Origin: Nonomuraea gerenzanensis
GTDB lineage: Bacteria; Actinomycetota; Actinomycetes; Streptosporangiales; Streptosporangiaceae
NCBI RefSeq assembly: GCF_020215645.1
Contig: NZ_CP084058.1
Span: 6,882,001-6,946,000, forward strand
DNA: 64,000 nucleotides
Direction of reading: 5' to 3'
The notes under the pieces are model-generated. The model saw only the letters and a list, made by a program, of their open reading frames with translations. It was not told where the DNA came from and did not search any database. Positions 16,552-24,624 of this stretch are shown here, piece by piece. Numbering within the stretch: position 1 is the stretch's first letter; each line of letters begins with the position of its first letter. A program made the position numbers and the translations under genes.

Positions 16552-17883
16552 TTACCGAACGGCCTCCCGCTTCGCCACCGCATCTCCCTGCGATAGCCGA
16601 AGCTTCCGTGACTCCCACGCCCAACCCGCCGTGACGAGCAGCATGACGCTGACCAGCAGCCCCGAGATCACCCCGGCCTCATAGGTGCCCACCTCATCGG
16701 TCAGCTCGAGCAGAAAGGCCACCCCGTCGAAGGCCGACACCGTGGCACCGCTCCCGGCCGCGAAGCCAAGAACCCCTACGACCACGGCAACGGTCCGACC
16801 GGCGACCGGCGGCACGAACCGGGCCACCTGCGCCGCCAGTAACCCCGCAAAACCGACACCGACGCCGGCCAGCACCGGAACGACCACCATCGCGTCGTCA
16901 TCCAGCATGTCCTCGAACTCCTCCCACGCGAGTCCGGAGTCCATCAGGCCGACCAGGCCGAGCACGGCGACGACGGCCATCATCACGGCCACCCCCTTGT
17001 GCTGCCACCCCCGCGCGGGGGCCGCCTCAAGGACCTTGGTCTCGCCCGGCCCGCAGCCCGGCCCCGGCTGCCGGCGTCCGAGCATGGTCAGGGCCTCCTC
17101 GACTGCGGGCCGCCGGGCGGGGTCCTTGTCGAGCAGCCGGGTGATGAGCGGTGCGAGCCGGCCCGCTCGCCGCGGCGGCGGAGGCTCCTCCAGCAGAACG
17201 GCGGTCAGTGCCGCCGGCTGGGTGGTGCGGTGGAACGGGGAGACACCCTCGACTGCCTGGTAGAGGGTCACACCAAGGGAGAACAGGTCGCTGGTGGGCA
17301 GCCCGTCGATGCCGCGCAACCGCTCGGGAGCCATGTACTCGGGTGAGCCGATGAGCATCCCGGCGGTCGTCAGGGTCGTGTCGGTGTCGTGGACCGCGAT
17401 CCCGAAGTCGGTGAGCAGCACCCTGCCGTCACTGGCGAGCATCACGTTGGCGGGTTTGATGTCGCGGTGCACGATGCCCGCCCGGTGCGCCGCGCCGAGC
17501 GCCGCCAGCAGCGCCCCGGCGACCTGCTCGGCCTGCTCCACCGGCAGCGGCCCCAGCGTCTCGAGGTGCTCGGCCAGCGATCTGCCGTCGATCAGCTCCA
17601 TCACGATCCAGGGCAGGCCGTCCCTGACGATGTCGTGGATGGCCACCACGTTCTCGTGCGCCCGTAACCGGACGGCGTTCCTGGCCTCGCGCTCGGTACG
17701 CTCCAGCCGCTTGTCCTGCTCGGCCTGCGACATCCCGGGCAGCAGCCGCAGTTCCTTGATCGCCACCTCGACGTCCAGGACCTCGTCGTGCGCCCGCCAG
17801 ACCTGCCCGAACCCGCCCGCACCCAGCACCGCGATCAGCCTGTATCGCCCGCCGACCCGGTAACCGGGCTGCGCCGCGGTCAT
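16552..17883 (-). CDS. membrane Ser/Thr protein kinase (PASTA-less, Pkn type)
   Basis: A 443-residue Hanks-type kinase. Glycine loop GAGGFGQVW (about residues 20-28), the VAIKEL lysine, HRDIKPANV catalytic loop, DFGIA and the SPEYMAPERL activation segment are intact. After the kinase domain (about 14-270) there is a short linker and a C-terminal part with about four hydrophobic helices and a MDSGLAWEEFEDMLDDDA acidic stretch, so it is membrane anchored with the kinase in the cytoplasm. No PASTA or other sensor domain is seen. Start at ATG 17883, which overlaps the stop of a small upstream frame. Confidence 0.9.
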   Translation of the reverse strand: MTAAQPGYRVGGRYRLIAVLGAGGFGQVWRAHDEVLDVEVAIKELRLLPGMSQAEQDKRLERTEREARNAVRLRAHENVVAIHDIVRDGLPWIVMELIDGRSLAEHLETLGPLPVEQAEQVAGALLAALGAAHRAGIVHRDIKPANVMLASDGRVLLTDFGIAVHDTDTTLTTAGMLIGSPEYMAPERLRGIDGLPTSDLFSLGVTLYQAVEGVSPFHRTTQPAALTAVLLEEPPPPRRAGRLAPLITRLLDKDPARRPAVEEALTMLGRRQPGPGCGPGETKVLEAAPARGWQHKGVAVMMAVVAVLGLVGLMDSGLAWEEFEDMLDDDAMVVVPVLAGVGVGFAGLLAAQVARFVPPVAGRTVAVVVGVLGFAAGSGATVSAFDGVAFLLELTDEVGTYEAGVISGLLVSVMLLVTAGWAWESRKLRLSQGDAVAKREAVR

Positions 17884-18152
17884 CGCCACCCCGCCGGCCT
17901 CACACCGCCCGACAGCTGATCGAGGTACGGCCGGTCGGTTGATGTCGCTATCTTGAGCAGCCAGGCGTTGGAGGTGAGGCCAGGCTCCAGGCCACCGCAC
18001 TCCGAACCACCGGGCCCCGAACCGCCGGACGCCAGGCCGACGGGCCCCGAACCGCCGGACGCCGAACCACCGGGCCCCGAACCGCCGGACGCCGGGCCGC
18101 CGGGCGCGGTGGCGCGGGCGCGTCCCGACACAGCGAAGTCACCGAAGATCAC
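17880..18152 (-). CDS. possible small Gly/Ser-rich protein coupled to the kinase
   Basis: A 90-residue frame from GTG 18152 (GGGAG about 10 bases upstream) to a TGA that overlaps the kinase ATG by four bases. It contains three decapeptide repeats (ASGGSGPGGS, ASGGSGPVGL, ASGGSGPGGS) and an ordinary-looking tail (NAWLLKIATSTDRPYLDQL). The overlap suggests translational coupling, but there is no recognisable domain and GC-rich repeats produce open frames by chance. An upstream ATG (18329) would add 59 residues of unlikely sequence. Confidence 0.3.
   Translation of the reverse strand: MIFGDFAVSGRARATAPGGPASGGSGPGGSASGGSGPVGLASGGSGPGGSECGGLEPGLTSNAWLLKIATSTDRPYLDQLSGGVRPAGWR
18011..18093. repeat. 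three 23-bp direct repeats at exact 30-bp spacing
   Basis: A 23-bp sequence beginning CGGGCCCCGAACCGCC occurs identically at 18011-18033, 18041-18063 and 18071-18093, separated by 7 variable bases. The 30-bp period keeps any reading frame open and gives the decapeptide repeat of the small frame above. Confidence 0.9.
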
Positions 18153-18550
18153 GCAGAGGAGTCTCCCGGACGCCCACGACCCGCCGCAACCGCTTCCCGC
18201 ACGCCCGCCCCGCCGCAGCCGCGCACTCCACAGGCACGCCTCACGCCGAGCCGCCCCCTCACCAGCCAGACACTCCACCGCGCGCCTGGCGCCCAGCCGT
18301 CCCCTCACGCCAGCCACCCCAACAGGCACACGCCTGGCGCCGAACCGCCAGTTAGCAGCCAGTCACCCCGCACGCACGCCTGGCGCCCAGCCGCCCCCTC
18401 ACCAGCCACCTAGGCACGTGGCCTGACGGATCACCAGGCGCCCAGGCGCGCCCGCCCCGCCTCCACACCTCAGCCCCGAGGCGGCTCGACCGACCGCCCC
18501 GCACGGCAACCGCCCGATCGCGACTCGACCGACCGCCCCGCGCCCGAACC
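18153..18550. other. gene-poor, C-rich spacer
   Basis: About 400 bases between the small repeat frame and the phosphotransferase stop. It is C- and A-rich on the plus strand with loosely repeated CGCACGCCTGGCGCC-like blocks (for example near 18286, 18335 and 18373). Open frames on both strands lack ribosome sites and normal protein composition. I see no RNA gene or convincing promoter. Confidence 0.5.
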
Positions 18551-19501
18551 TCACCCGCTCAATCCACCCGCGAACGGCATCGTCCGCCACTGCTCGACAG
18601 CCGGCTTCAGGTACTCCAGCAACACCGGCAGCTGAGGCACCATCGACAGAACGGCGACGGCCCGCAACATACCGACGGCGTTCACGAAGCCCAGCACGTC
18701 CGCGTTCAGCGGCCTCATCCCGATGCGCTCGGCACCACGGTTGTACGCGGACTCGCAGGCGGACCCCAGCGCGGCCAGGTCCCACTCGACGGGGCCCAGC
18801 GTGACCAGCTCGAAGTCGGAGTAAAGGTTGCCGTCCACCCCGTGGAAGATGTTCGCGGGCGGGGAGTCGCCGTGGACGGGCTGGAGGTCGATCCCCGGGA
18901 ACGCGTGCTCGAACGCCGCGCGTGAACGTACGAGAGGCTCCAGGACCTGCCACTCACGGCGCGCGCGGTCGAGGTCGGCGGCGTCGAGGAGGTCGGGCCG
19001 CTCGCCGAGGAGAGCGAGGCTGTCCGTGACGAAGTGCGGCTCGGCCGCCGAAAGGAACCCCAGCTCGCCCGGGTACGCACGCATCGCGGCGTGCAGGGCG
19101 GCGACGCTCTCCGCGTTCGCCTCGTAGTCGGGCTCCCTGTCCCGATCCTCCTCGACGAACTGCCAGAACGTCATCGAGAAACCGTCACGCTGGACGGGCC
19201 GCCGCGGCACGAGGGGACTCGGCGGGATCACCGGAGTTCCCTGGTCCCCGAGCCACTGGGACACGTGCAGCTCCGCCTGCTGACGAACCGCCTGGGCGGC
19301 GAGGCCCACCTGGGGCGACACCACCGTGGGCACCCGGACCACTACCGGTGAGGGCGCCAGGTGGACCACGACGGAGAACAGGTCGTGCAGCACCTTGGCG
19401 TCCGTGACAAGCAGCCCCAGCTCGCGGCCCGCTGCGACGGCGGCGTCGAGGGCGGCGGAGGTGCGGGCGACAAGCTGCGCCGGTGTCAGGAAATCGCTCA
19501 T
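18551..19501 (-). CDS. aminoglycoside-phosphotransferase-like kinase (APH family)
   Basis: A 316-residue protein of the APH/choline-kinase fold. The catalytic loop reads HGDSPPANIF (about residue 207) and the metal-binding motif is YSDFELV, corresponding to HGDxxxxN and DxD/DFE. The N-terminal lobe has the usual short helices and beta-strands. Such proteins phosphorylate small molecules (aminoglycosides, sugars, choline, homoserine) and many are not resistance genes. Start at ATG 19501; the ribosome site is weak. It stands alone, without resistance or biosynthesis genes nearby, so a metabolic or housekeeping role is as likely as antibiotic inactivation. Confidence 0.78.
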   Translation of the reverse strand: MSDFLTPAQLVARTSAALDAAVAAGRELGLLVTDAKVLHDLFSVVVHLAPSPVVVRVPTVVSPQVGLAAQAVRQQAELHVSQWLGDQGTPVIPPSPLVPRRPVQRDGFSMTFWQFVEEDRDREPDYEANAESVAALHAAMRAYPGELGFLSAAEPHFVTDSLALLGERPDLLDAADLDRARREWQVLEPLVRSRAAFEHAFPGIDLQPVHGDSPPANIFHGVDGNLYSDFELVTLGPVEWDLAALGSACESAYNRGAERIGMRPLNADVLGFVNAVGMLRAVAVLSMVPQLPVLLEYLKPAVEQWRTMPFAGGLSG

Positions 19502-19925
19502 CGCTAGATCGTTCCATGCTTCAGGACGACCTCGCGCACCCAGACAACACGCCACCCGGCTTTGCCCACGCCTGCTTGAAGTGCGTTGGTGTGCATCACC
19601 GCCTCGAACCGCCCCCGCGCACCACCGGCACATCACCTCGCACACCACCTCGCGCATCCGCCCCGTCCACGCCGCGCACCACCTCGCGCATCCGCCCCTG
19701 GAACCACTCCGGCCACCACTGCACACAGCACCCGCGCGGCACCCCACCCGCACCAGTCCACACACCACCCGCGCGCCACCCCACCAGTACCACTCCACAC
19801 ACCACCCGCGCACCACTCCCCACATCCCCCGCGCCACCACCCCGCACCGCTCCAGGCACCACTCCGCGCATCCGCCTCCTCGGAACAGCGGGCGATCCGC
19901 TCAGAAAGCAGCCCGGACGCAGACA
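19502..19925. other. A/C-rich repetitive spacer without genes
   Basis: Over 400 bases with strong strand asymmetry (C and A on the plus strand). A 22-bp block starting CACCACCTCGCGCATCCG occurs at 19643-19664 and 19677-19698, with a diverged copy near 19855. Open frames here consist of proline, threonine, histidine and arginine runs without ribosome sites, so I do not call a gene. Confidence 0.55.
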
Positions 19926-19967
19926 TGCGTAAAGGGCGCCCTCCGTCAGGAGAGCGCCCTTTACGCA
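19926..19967. terminator. strong bidirectional hairpin
   Basis: TGCGTAAAGGGCGC and GCGCCCTTTACGCA form a perfect 14-bp stem; the enclosed CTCCGTCAGGAG adds a smaller stem. It lies 29 bases beyond the stop of the minus-strand secreted-protein gene and probably ends that message. On the plus strand it is followed by AAAA, on the minus strand by no T-run. Confidence 0.75.
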
Positions 19968-19995
19968 AAAGTTCGGGGACAAGACCCGGGTTGCG

Positions 19996-20565
19996 TCAGT
20001 GACCGGCGTTCTTGACCGACACCGGCTGCGTCATGGTGCTGGTGTCCTTCTCGGCCCACGCACCGGTGGAGAAGGCCACGGGGTGGCTCTTCTTGCCGAC
20101 GCCGTCGCCCCACTTGGTCACGACGTACTCGATCTTGATGTGGCCCTCGCCACCGACGCCGTCCACACCCAGGGTGTCCGGGTTGAACTTGCCGCCGGTC
20201 AGCTCGGCGAAGGTCTTGGCGTCGAGGTCGAGCATGACGCCACGGTTGGAGGGGTCGCCGGGGCCGCGGTCACCCACGAAGAAGGGCATCTTCTTGCCCT
20301 TGTAGACGACGTAGCCCTCGGTCATGAGGGGCCAGCTGGGGCTGGCGACCAGACCCTTCTGCATGGGCTTGCCGGCAGCCGGAAGGCCGGTGTCACCGGC
20401 GCGGCCGGAGGCGTCGTCCCAGAAGTACGAGGCCGTGGTCGAGCCCTTGAGCAGGCTCCTCTGGTCGGTGTTGCCAGAGTCGGCGTGCGCCGCGGTCGAG
20501 CCAACCGTCAGCGCCGTGGCAGCGGACGCGGCGAGCATGGCAATGGCACGCAGGCGAGCAGACAT
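19996..20565 (-). CDS. small secreted protein, possible double-psi beta-barrel (RlpA-like)
   Basis: A 189-residue protein with a clear signal peptide (residues 1-28, AHA-D cleavage). The mature part contains FFVGDRGPGDPSNRGVMLDL, reminiscent of the DRGP...G..IDLS signature of double-psi beta-barrels in RlpA-like and expansin-like cell-wall proteins, and ends without a membrane anchor. I do not recognise it with certainty; a GH75-like fold was considered. Start at ATG 20565 with AAAGGA upstream. A long, highly structured leader precedes it and a strong terminator follows, so it forms a single-gene unit. A cell-wall role is inference. Confidence 0.55.
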   Translation of the reverse strand: MSARLRAIAMLAASAATALTVGSTAAHADSGNTDQRSLLKGSTTASYFWDDASGRAGDTGLPAAGKPMQKGLVASPSWPLMTEGYVVYKGKKMPFFVGDRGPGDPSNRGVMLDLDAKTFAELTGGKFNPDTLGVDGVGGEGHIKIEYVVTKWGDGVGKKSHPVAFSTGAWAEKDTSTMTQPVSVKNAGH

Positions 20566-20616
20566 ACTGAATTCAGGTCCTTTGTTAGGGGACGGGAACG
20601 TGCGCTCGCTAGACGG

Positions 20617-20738
20617 ACGTAGCCGGGCAGCACGCCGTACGGTCGCTACGTGGAGCGCAGGAGAATCCATGGGTCGGATTCGAGAAACCGGGAGTCCCCG
20701 CCTTCCTTCGTTAGGAAAGGCGTAGGTAACTCCTCGGC
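20617..20738 (-). promoter_or_regulatory. structured 5' leader RNA, candidate riboswitch
   Basis: On the minus strand the leader of the secreted-protein gene can fold into three hairpins. These are CGCCTT-U-CCU/AGG-AAGGCG (20722-20699), enclosed by GGAGU/ACUCC; GAAUCC/GGAUUC with a 7-base loop (20681-20663); and ACGUAGC/GCUACGU (20651-20617). The string GGGGACUCC-N8-CGAAUCCGAC recalls part of the ydaO/yuaA (c-di-AMP) riboswitch, which often controls cell-wall proteins in actinomycetes. However, the hallmark CAGCUAACC segment is not visible. The leader is real structure; the class is open. Confidence 0.45.
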
Positions 20739-20825
20739 AACACTCACTAAGCTACCCCCCGAATCGGACAAAGGCAAACGAAACACCATGAAACCGGCAT
20801 AGATCTACCTCGGTGGGTAAAGCGC

Positions 20826-21635
20826 TCACTGCACGTCCTTCCGCAGAACGCGCAGAACCCCTACACCCATGGGGATGACGACCCACACCATGATCGTCAC
20901 GGCCAGCTGAGGGACGTCGCCACCGCCCATGTTCCCGTCCATCAACGCGTTGGTGGCGGTGTTCAGATCGAGCCATTCGGCCAGCAACTGCCCTGTCGCG
21001 CCAAGTTGGCTCACGAAACCCCACAACATGGGACTGACCAGGTAGATCACTATTGCCGCGGGCGCGTTCAGCAGCAGCATGCCCAGCGCCAGCCCTTCGG
21101 CGGTCGACAGCACGATCGTCGCGATCCAGCCCAGCAGCGGCCCCAGCTCCAGCCCCCAGGTGGCCGGCACGCCCCGCACGGCGGCGGACACGGCCGTCAT
21201 CGGCACCGCCACCAGCAGGGCCAGCAGGCACGCCGCCACGGAGGCGCCCAGCACGGGCAGGCACTTAGCTGCCAGAACGCGCCCCCGCCGGGGCTCCAGC
21301 GTGAACGTGGTGAGCGCGGTGCGATGGCTCCATTCGCCGGTGACGGTGAGGATGCCGAGCACCGGCAGCAGCACGCTGAGGGCGAGTGCCGCGGTGTTGG
21401 CAAGGGTGGACAGCTCCGCCGGGCCCGCGAAGAGCGCGCGTCCGACGACTAGCGCGATCGACACGGCGGACAAAGCTACGGTCATGATGATGCTGGTGCG
21501 GGTGTCGTGCAGCTTGCGGGTCTCGACCCGGAGGAGGGTGCTGAAGGGGGTGTGGTGCGTGGTCGTGCGCGTGCCGGTCGTCAGGCCGGCCTCCGGTCGG
21601 TTGGTCGTTCGGGAGGTAAAGGCGTCGGTGTTCAT
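20826..21635 (-). CDS. ABC-2-type transporter permease
   Basis: A 269-residue membrane protein with about six hydrophobic helices: residues 47-67, 80-99, 123-145, 160-180, 187-205 and 240-258. It has the ABC-2 permease layout, including RKLHDTRTS before helix 1 and the GEWSHRTALTTFTLEPRRGRVLAAK cytoplasmic loop typical of NatB/YhgE-like drug or peptide exporters. Start at ATG 21635, with GGAGG upstream. It lies downstream of the ATPase gene on the same strand, 248 bases apart, and both face the two-component genes, which probably control them. The exported substrate is unknown. Confidence 0.82.
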   Translation of the reverse strand: MNTDAFTSRTTNRPEAGLTTGTRTTTHHTPFSTLLRVETRKLHDTRTSIIMTVALSAVSIALVVGRALFAGPAELSTLANTAALALSVLLPVLGILTVTGEWSHRTALTTFTLEPRRGRVLAAKCLPVLGASVAACLLALLVAVPMTAVSAAVRGVPATWGLELGPLLGWIATIVLSTAEGLALGMLLLNAPAAIVIYLVSPMLWGFVSQLGATGQLLAEWLDLNTATNALMDGNMGGGDVPQLAVTIMVWVVIPMGVGVLRVLRKDVQ

Positions 21636-21883
21636 GCGTGCCTCCGATCGGCAGTGTGAGCGTAAAGACGTCTGTGTTCGTGACCGACTACGCGGGCGGA
21701 GTCGTGCGAAGGCAGCGCCCGCACCCGCTCGCGTTCAAGGGGAAGTGCGAGACCAGCGCCCACAACCGCTTACCTTCAGGGGCACCGCGCGAGGTGAAGG
21801 CGCTTTCGCATGCCAGCCCTTTGCAAACGGAAGGGCGGAAGGTAAACGCAGTGCCATGCCGATCCGAAGCGTCCCGTGGCAGC
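21636..21883. repeat. spacer with degenerate copies of the permease start region
   Basis: The gap between ATPase and permease genes holds two imperfect duplications. One repeats the permease N-terminal coding sequence: GTAAAGGCGTCGGTGTTCATG near 21616-21636 and GTAAAGACGTCTGTGTTCGTG near 21661-21681. The other is a roughly 42-bp pair, CAGCGCCCGCACCCGCT.. near 21714 and CAGCGCCCACAACCGCT.. near 21756. Open frames through it have no ribosome site. I see no gene here. Confidence 0.55.
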
Positions 21884-22597
21884 TCATGCCGAGCTTCGAT
21901 CCACGTGCGCGGTGAGCTCGAGGAACGTCTGTTCGAGGCTGCGGCCCTGGCCGAGCTCGGCAAGCGTGCCCTGGGCGAGCACCCGGCCGCCGCAGATCAT
22001 CACGATCCGGTCGGCCACCTGCTCCACCTCGTACAGCAGGTGCGAGCTGAGCAGCACCGCGCATCCCGCCTCCGCCAAGCCGCGCAGCAGCTCGCGCATC
22101 CACTGGATGCCCTGCGGGTCCAGCCCGTTGGCCGGCTCGTCGAGGACGAGCGCCTGGGGACGTCCGAGCAACGCGTGACCGATGCCCAGGCGTTGCCGCA
22201 TGCCCAGCGAATAGCGGCCGACGGGCTGTTTACCCTCCTTGCCGGTCAGACCCACCAGCTCCAGCACCTCGTCCACGCGCGACCTGGGCAGCCCGAGCAT
22301 CATGGCGCCCAACGTGAGCACCTCCCGCCCGCTGCGACCGGGGTGCTGGGCACCGGCGTCGAGCAGCGTGCCGACGTCGTAGCCGGGGCGCGCCAGCTCC
22401 GCGTACGGCCGGCCGAGCACGGTGGCCGAGCCCGAGGTGGGCCTGGTGAGCCCGGTCAAGATGCGCATGGCCGTCGATTTACCTGCGCCGTTCGGCCCGA
22501 GGAACCCGGTCACGGTGCCGGGCGGGACTGTGAAGGACACGTCGTCCAGCGCCTTCGCCCCGTTGTACGTCTTGGTGACGCGGTGGAATTCGATCAC
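21884..22597 (-). CDS. ABC transporter ATP-binding protein
   Basis: A 237-residue ABC ATPase. Walker A GPNGAGKST (residues 34-42), Q-loop region TLLDAGAQHPGRSG, signature YSLGMRQRLG (a variant of LSGGQ common in drug-export ATPases), Walker B ALVLDEPANGLD, and the switch histidine in LLSSHLL. It pairs with the ABC-2 permease downstream. The family resembles the BcrA/NatA type that exports bacitracin-like peptides or drugs. Divergent from the histidine kinase gene, a common arrangement in which the two-component system senses the exported compound. Confidence 0.92.
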   Translation of the reverse strand: MIEFHRVTKTYNGAKALDDVSFTVPPGTVTGFLGPNGAGKSTAMRILTGLTRPTSGSATVLGRPYAELARPGYDVGTLLDAGAQHPGRSGREVLTLGAMMLGLPRSRVDEVLELVGLTGKEGKQPVGRYSLGMRQRLGIGHALLGRPQALVLDEPANGLDPQGIQWMRELLRGLAEAGCAVLLSSHLLYEVEQVADRIVMICGGRVLAQGTLAELGQGRSLEQTFLELTAHVDRSSA

Positions 22598-22757
22598 GGG
22601 GCAAGTTCACCGGAAACGCCGTTCTGGCTCATCAGGCCTGGGTCGAGAGTTTCCGTCCGCAGGGCTGGATCCACCGTCCTGAAGGTCGACCAGGGTATGC
22701 ACCAGCGTGGACCTAGGGAGCTAAACACCAGGCCAAGCCACCTCTACGCTGGAACCC

Positions 22758-24620
22758 GTGCACGACCTCCGCGACCAGCCGCTTCACCCTTCTCCCGCCG
22801 GCCACCCGCCGCCGACGAACCAGGCACCACCCCCGCGCCCCTCCTCCGAATCCCCCGACACGCTCGGCTCCGTCCTGCTCTATCTGTTCGCCTCCATCCC
22901 GCTCCTGATCACCCTCCTCCTGCTCGTCACCCTCTCCTCCCGCACCGGCGAGGCCGTGAGCAGCCTCCCCATCAAGCTCCTCGACGTGGCGAGCGGCGTG
23001 GCGGGGCTGGTCCTGCTGCGCTGGCGGAGGCGGTGGCCGTGGCAGGTGGCGCTGCTCACGGCGGTGCCCAGCGCCGTCTTCTGGTGTCTCAACGGGCCGG
23101 CCATCGTCGCGTTCGCCTCGCTGGCCGCGCACCGCCGCTGGCGGCAGGTGGTTCCGGTGGCGGTGGTGTTCTGGCTCAGCTTCGTGGGCTCCAGCCTGTG
23201 GGTGCAGGGGCCTTGGCTGCTGACGGCCCTGTACGCCCTGGTCGGGGGCGTCACACTCACAGGGCTGACCGTCTTCGGCCTTTACCTGCGCGGGCGCCGG
23301 GAGCTCACCGAGGCGCAGCGGGCGGCGGCAGAATGGGCACAGGCGCAGCGGGTCGAGCAGGCCAAGCTGGAGGAGCGGCTCAGGATCGCCCACGAGATGC
23401 ACGACGTGCTGGCCCATCGCATCTCGCTGCTGTCGATGCTCGCCGGTGGGCTGGCCTATCGCAAGGACCTCACAGGCGAGGAGGCCCGCGAGGCCGCGCT
23501 GGCGATCCAGGAGAACGCGCACCAGTCACTGAACGAGCTGCGCGGCGTGCTGGGCACCTTGCGGCGCGACAGCGTCGGAAACGGCACCCTGCGGCATGAC
23601 AGCATCAAGGACGGCTCGCTACGGCGTGACAGCGTCAAGGATGGCACGCTGCGGCGTGACAGCGTCAAGGACGGCACGCTGCGGCGTGACAGCGTCAAGG
23701 ACGGCACGCTGCGGCGTGACAAGAGCAGGGACGGCGCGCGCCAGCCTGACGACGCCGACGGGCACGGCGTCCTCCAGCGTGGCAGCCGCGGCGACGGCAC
23801 ACTCCAGAGCGGAGATGGTGAGAACGGCGGAAGCGGTGGGGACGGCGTGCTCGGGCATGACGACGCCCGGGGCAGCATGCTCGGGCGCGGAGGCGGCGGA
23901 GAAGACACGCTCCGGCATGGGGCTGGCGGAGACCGCATACTCCGGCGCGGAAACGGAGGAGACCGCGCGCTCCAGCGTGGAAACGGAGGAGACCGCACGC
24001 ACCGGCGCGGAGGCGGTGGAGGCCGCGTGCTTCGGCGCAGAGGCGGTGGAGGCAGCCGCACGCTGCAGCATGGAGACGAAGGGGACCGCACGCTCCGGCG
24101 CGGGAACGGCGAAGAAGGCACGCTGCATCACGACGACACCGAAGCCGACCTGCTCCGCCGGGGAGATGACGTCGACGACACGCCCCGCCACCGCACCCAG
24201 GCTGCGGGGCTGGTCGGCGGAGTTGAGGCGCCGCAGCCGAGCCTGAACGACCTGAACGCCCTGTTCACCGAGGTAAGAACGGCCGGCCAGCACGTCGAGG
24301 TGCACGACACCATCACCACCCGGGAGCTCCTCCCCGCCCAAACGGGCCGCCACGCGTACCGGATCGTGCAGGAGGCCCTCACCAACGCCCGCAAGCACGC
24401 CCCCGGCACCCCAGTGCGGGCCGAGATCAGCGGACGGCCAGGGGCGGGGCTGCGGATTCGGGTGAGTAACGCGGTGCCCGTGGGCGCGCCGGCCGGGCCG
24501 GGTGGGCGGCTGGGGCTGATCGGTCTGGCGGAGCGTACGCGGATGGCCGGCGGCACGATCGCCCATGGCGTACGGGACGGGCGGTTCGTCCTGGAGGCGT
24601 CCCTGCCGTGGGAGGCTTGA
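22758..24620 (+). CDS. NarL-type sensor histidine kinase with a large internal repeat insertion
   Basis: A 620-residue HisKA_3 kinase; relatives are about 380-420 residues. About five membrane helices (residues 37-60, 78-88, 95-122, 132-147, 154-176) lead to the dimerisation domain with phospho-acceptor His215 in AHEMHDVLAHR. A region of about 213 residues (266-478) then interrupts the protein before the HATPase_c domain (HAYRIVQEALTNARKHAPG, GGRLGLIGLAER). It is built from roughly 20 decapeptides such as GTLRRDSVKD that degenerate into RTLRRGNGGD-like units. Relatives pass directly from LRGVLGTLR to PQPSLNDL. The kinase start is GTG 22758. Partner response regulator follows after 4 bases. 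Confidence 0.9.
   Translation: MHDLRDQPLHPSPAGHPPPTNQAPPPRPSSESPDTLGSVLLYLFASIPLLITLLLLVTLSSRTGEAVSSLPIKLLDVASGVAGLVLLRWRRRWPWQVALLTAVPSAVFWCLNGPAIVAFASLAAHRRWRQVVPVAVVFWLSFVGSSLWVQGPWLLTALYALVGGVTLTGLTVFGLYLRGRRELTEAQRAAAEWAQAQRVEQAKLEERLRIAHEMHDVLAHRISLLSMLAGGLAYRKDLTGEEAREAALAIQENAHQSLNELRGVLGTLRRDSVGNGTLRHDSIKDGSLRRDSVKDGTLRRDSVKDGTLRRDSVKDGTLRRDKSRDGARQPDDADGHGVLQRGSRGDGTLQSGDGENGGSGGDGVLGHDDARGSMLGRGGGGEDTLRHGAGGDRILRRGNGGDRALQRGNGGDRTHRRGGGGGRVLRRRGGGGSRTLQHGDEGDRTLRRGNGEEGTLHHDDTEADLLRRGDDVDDTPRHRTQAAGLVGGVEAPQPSLNDLNALFTEVRTAGQHVEVHDTITTRELLPAQTGRHAYRIVQEALTNARKHAPGTPVRAEISGRPGAGLRIRVSNAVPVGAPAGPGGRLGLIGLAERTRMAGGTIAHGVRDGRFVLEASLPWEA
23553..24191 (+). repeat. 30-bp in-frame minisatellite inside the histidine kinase gene
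   Basis: A 30-bp unit encoding GTLRRDSVKD is repeated from 23553. Units at 23643-23672 and 23673-23702 are identical, and those at 23553, 23583, 23613 and 23703 differ by a few bases. From about 23730 to 24191 the period continues in diverged form (RILRRGNGGD, RALQRGNGGD, RTLQHGDEGD). All changes keep the frame open. The array probably grew from the GTLRRDS segment that ends the dimerisation domain. Confidence 0.93.
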
Positions 24621-24624
24621 CGGC

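Noticed and set aside
17953..18426. 157-codon plus-strand Pro-rich frame
   Set aside because: Antisense to the repeat region, no ribosome site, composed of repeats and Arg/Pro/Ala runs.
18551..19501. The APH-like gene as an antibiotic-resistance determinant
   Set aside because: Only the general kinase motifs are visible and there is no antibiotic cluster nearby; many family members act on metabolites.
19326..20015. Frames in the A/C-rich spacer (for example 229 and 149 codons)
   Set aside because: His/Thr/Pro/Arg low complexity, no ribosome sites, one overlaps the terminator hairpin.
21638..23599. 653-codon plus-strand frame spanning the ABC ATPase and the kinase start
   Set aside because: Runs antisense to a perfect ABC ATPase and out of frame with the kinase; no domain.
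23553..24191. The 30-bp repeats as a possible CRISPR array
   Set aside because: Units are contiguous with no spacers, keep an open frame, and lie inside a conserved kinase; no cas genes are nearby.
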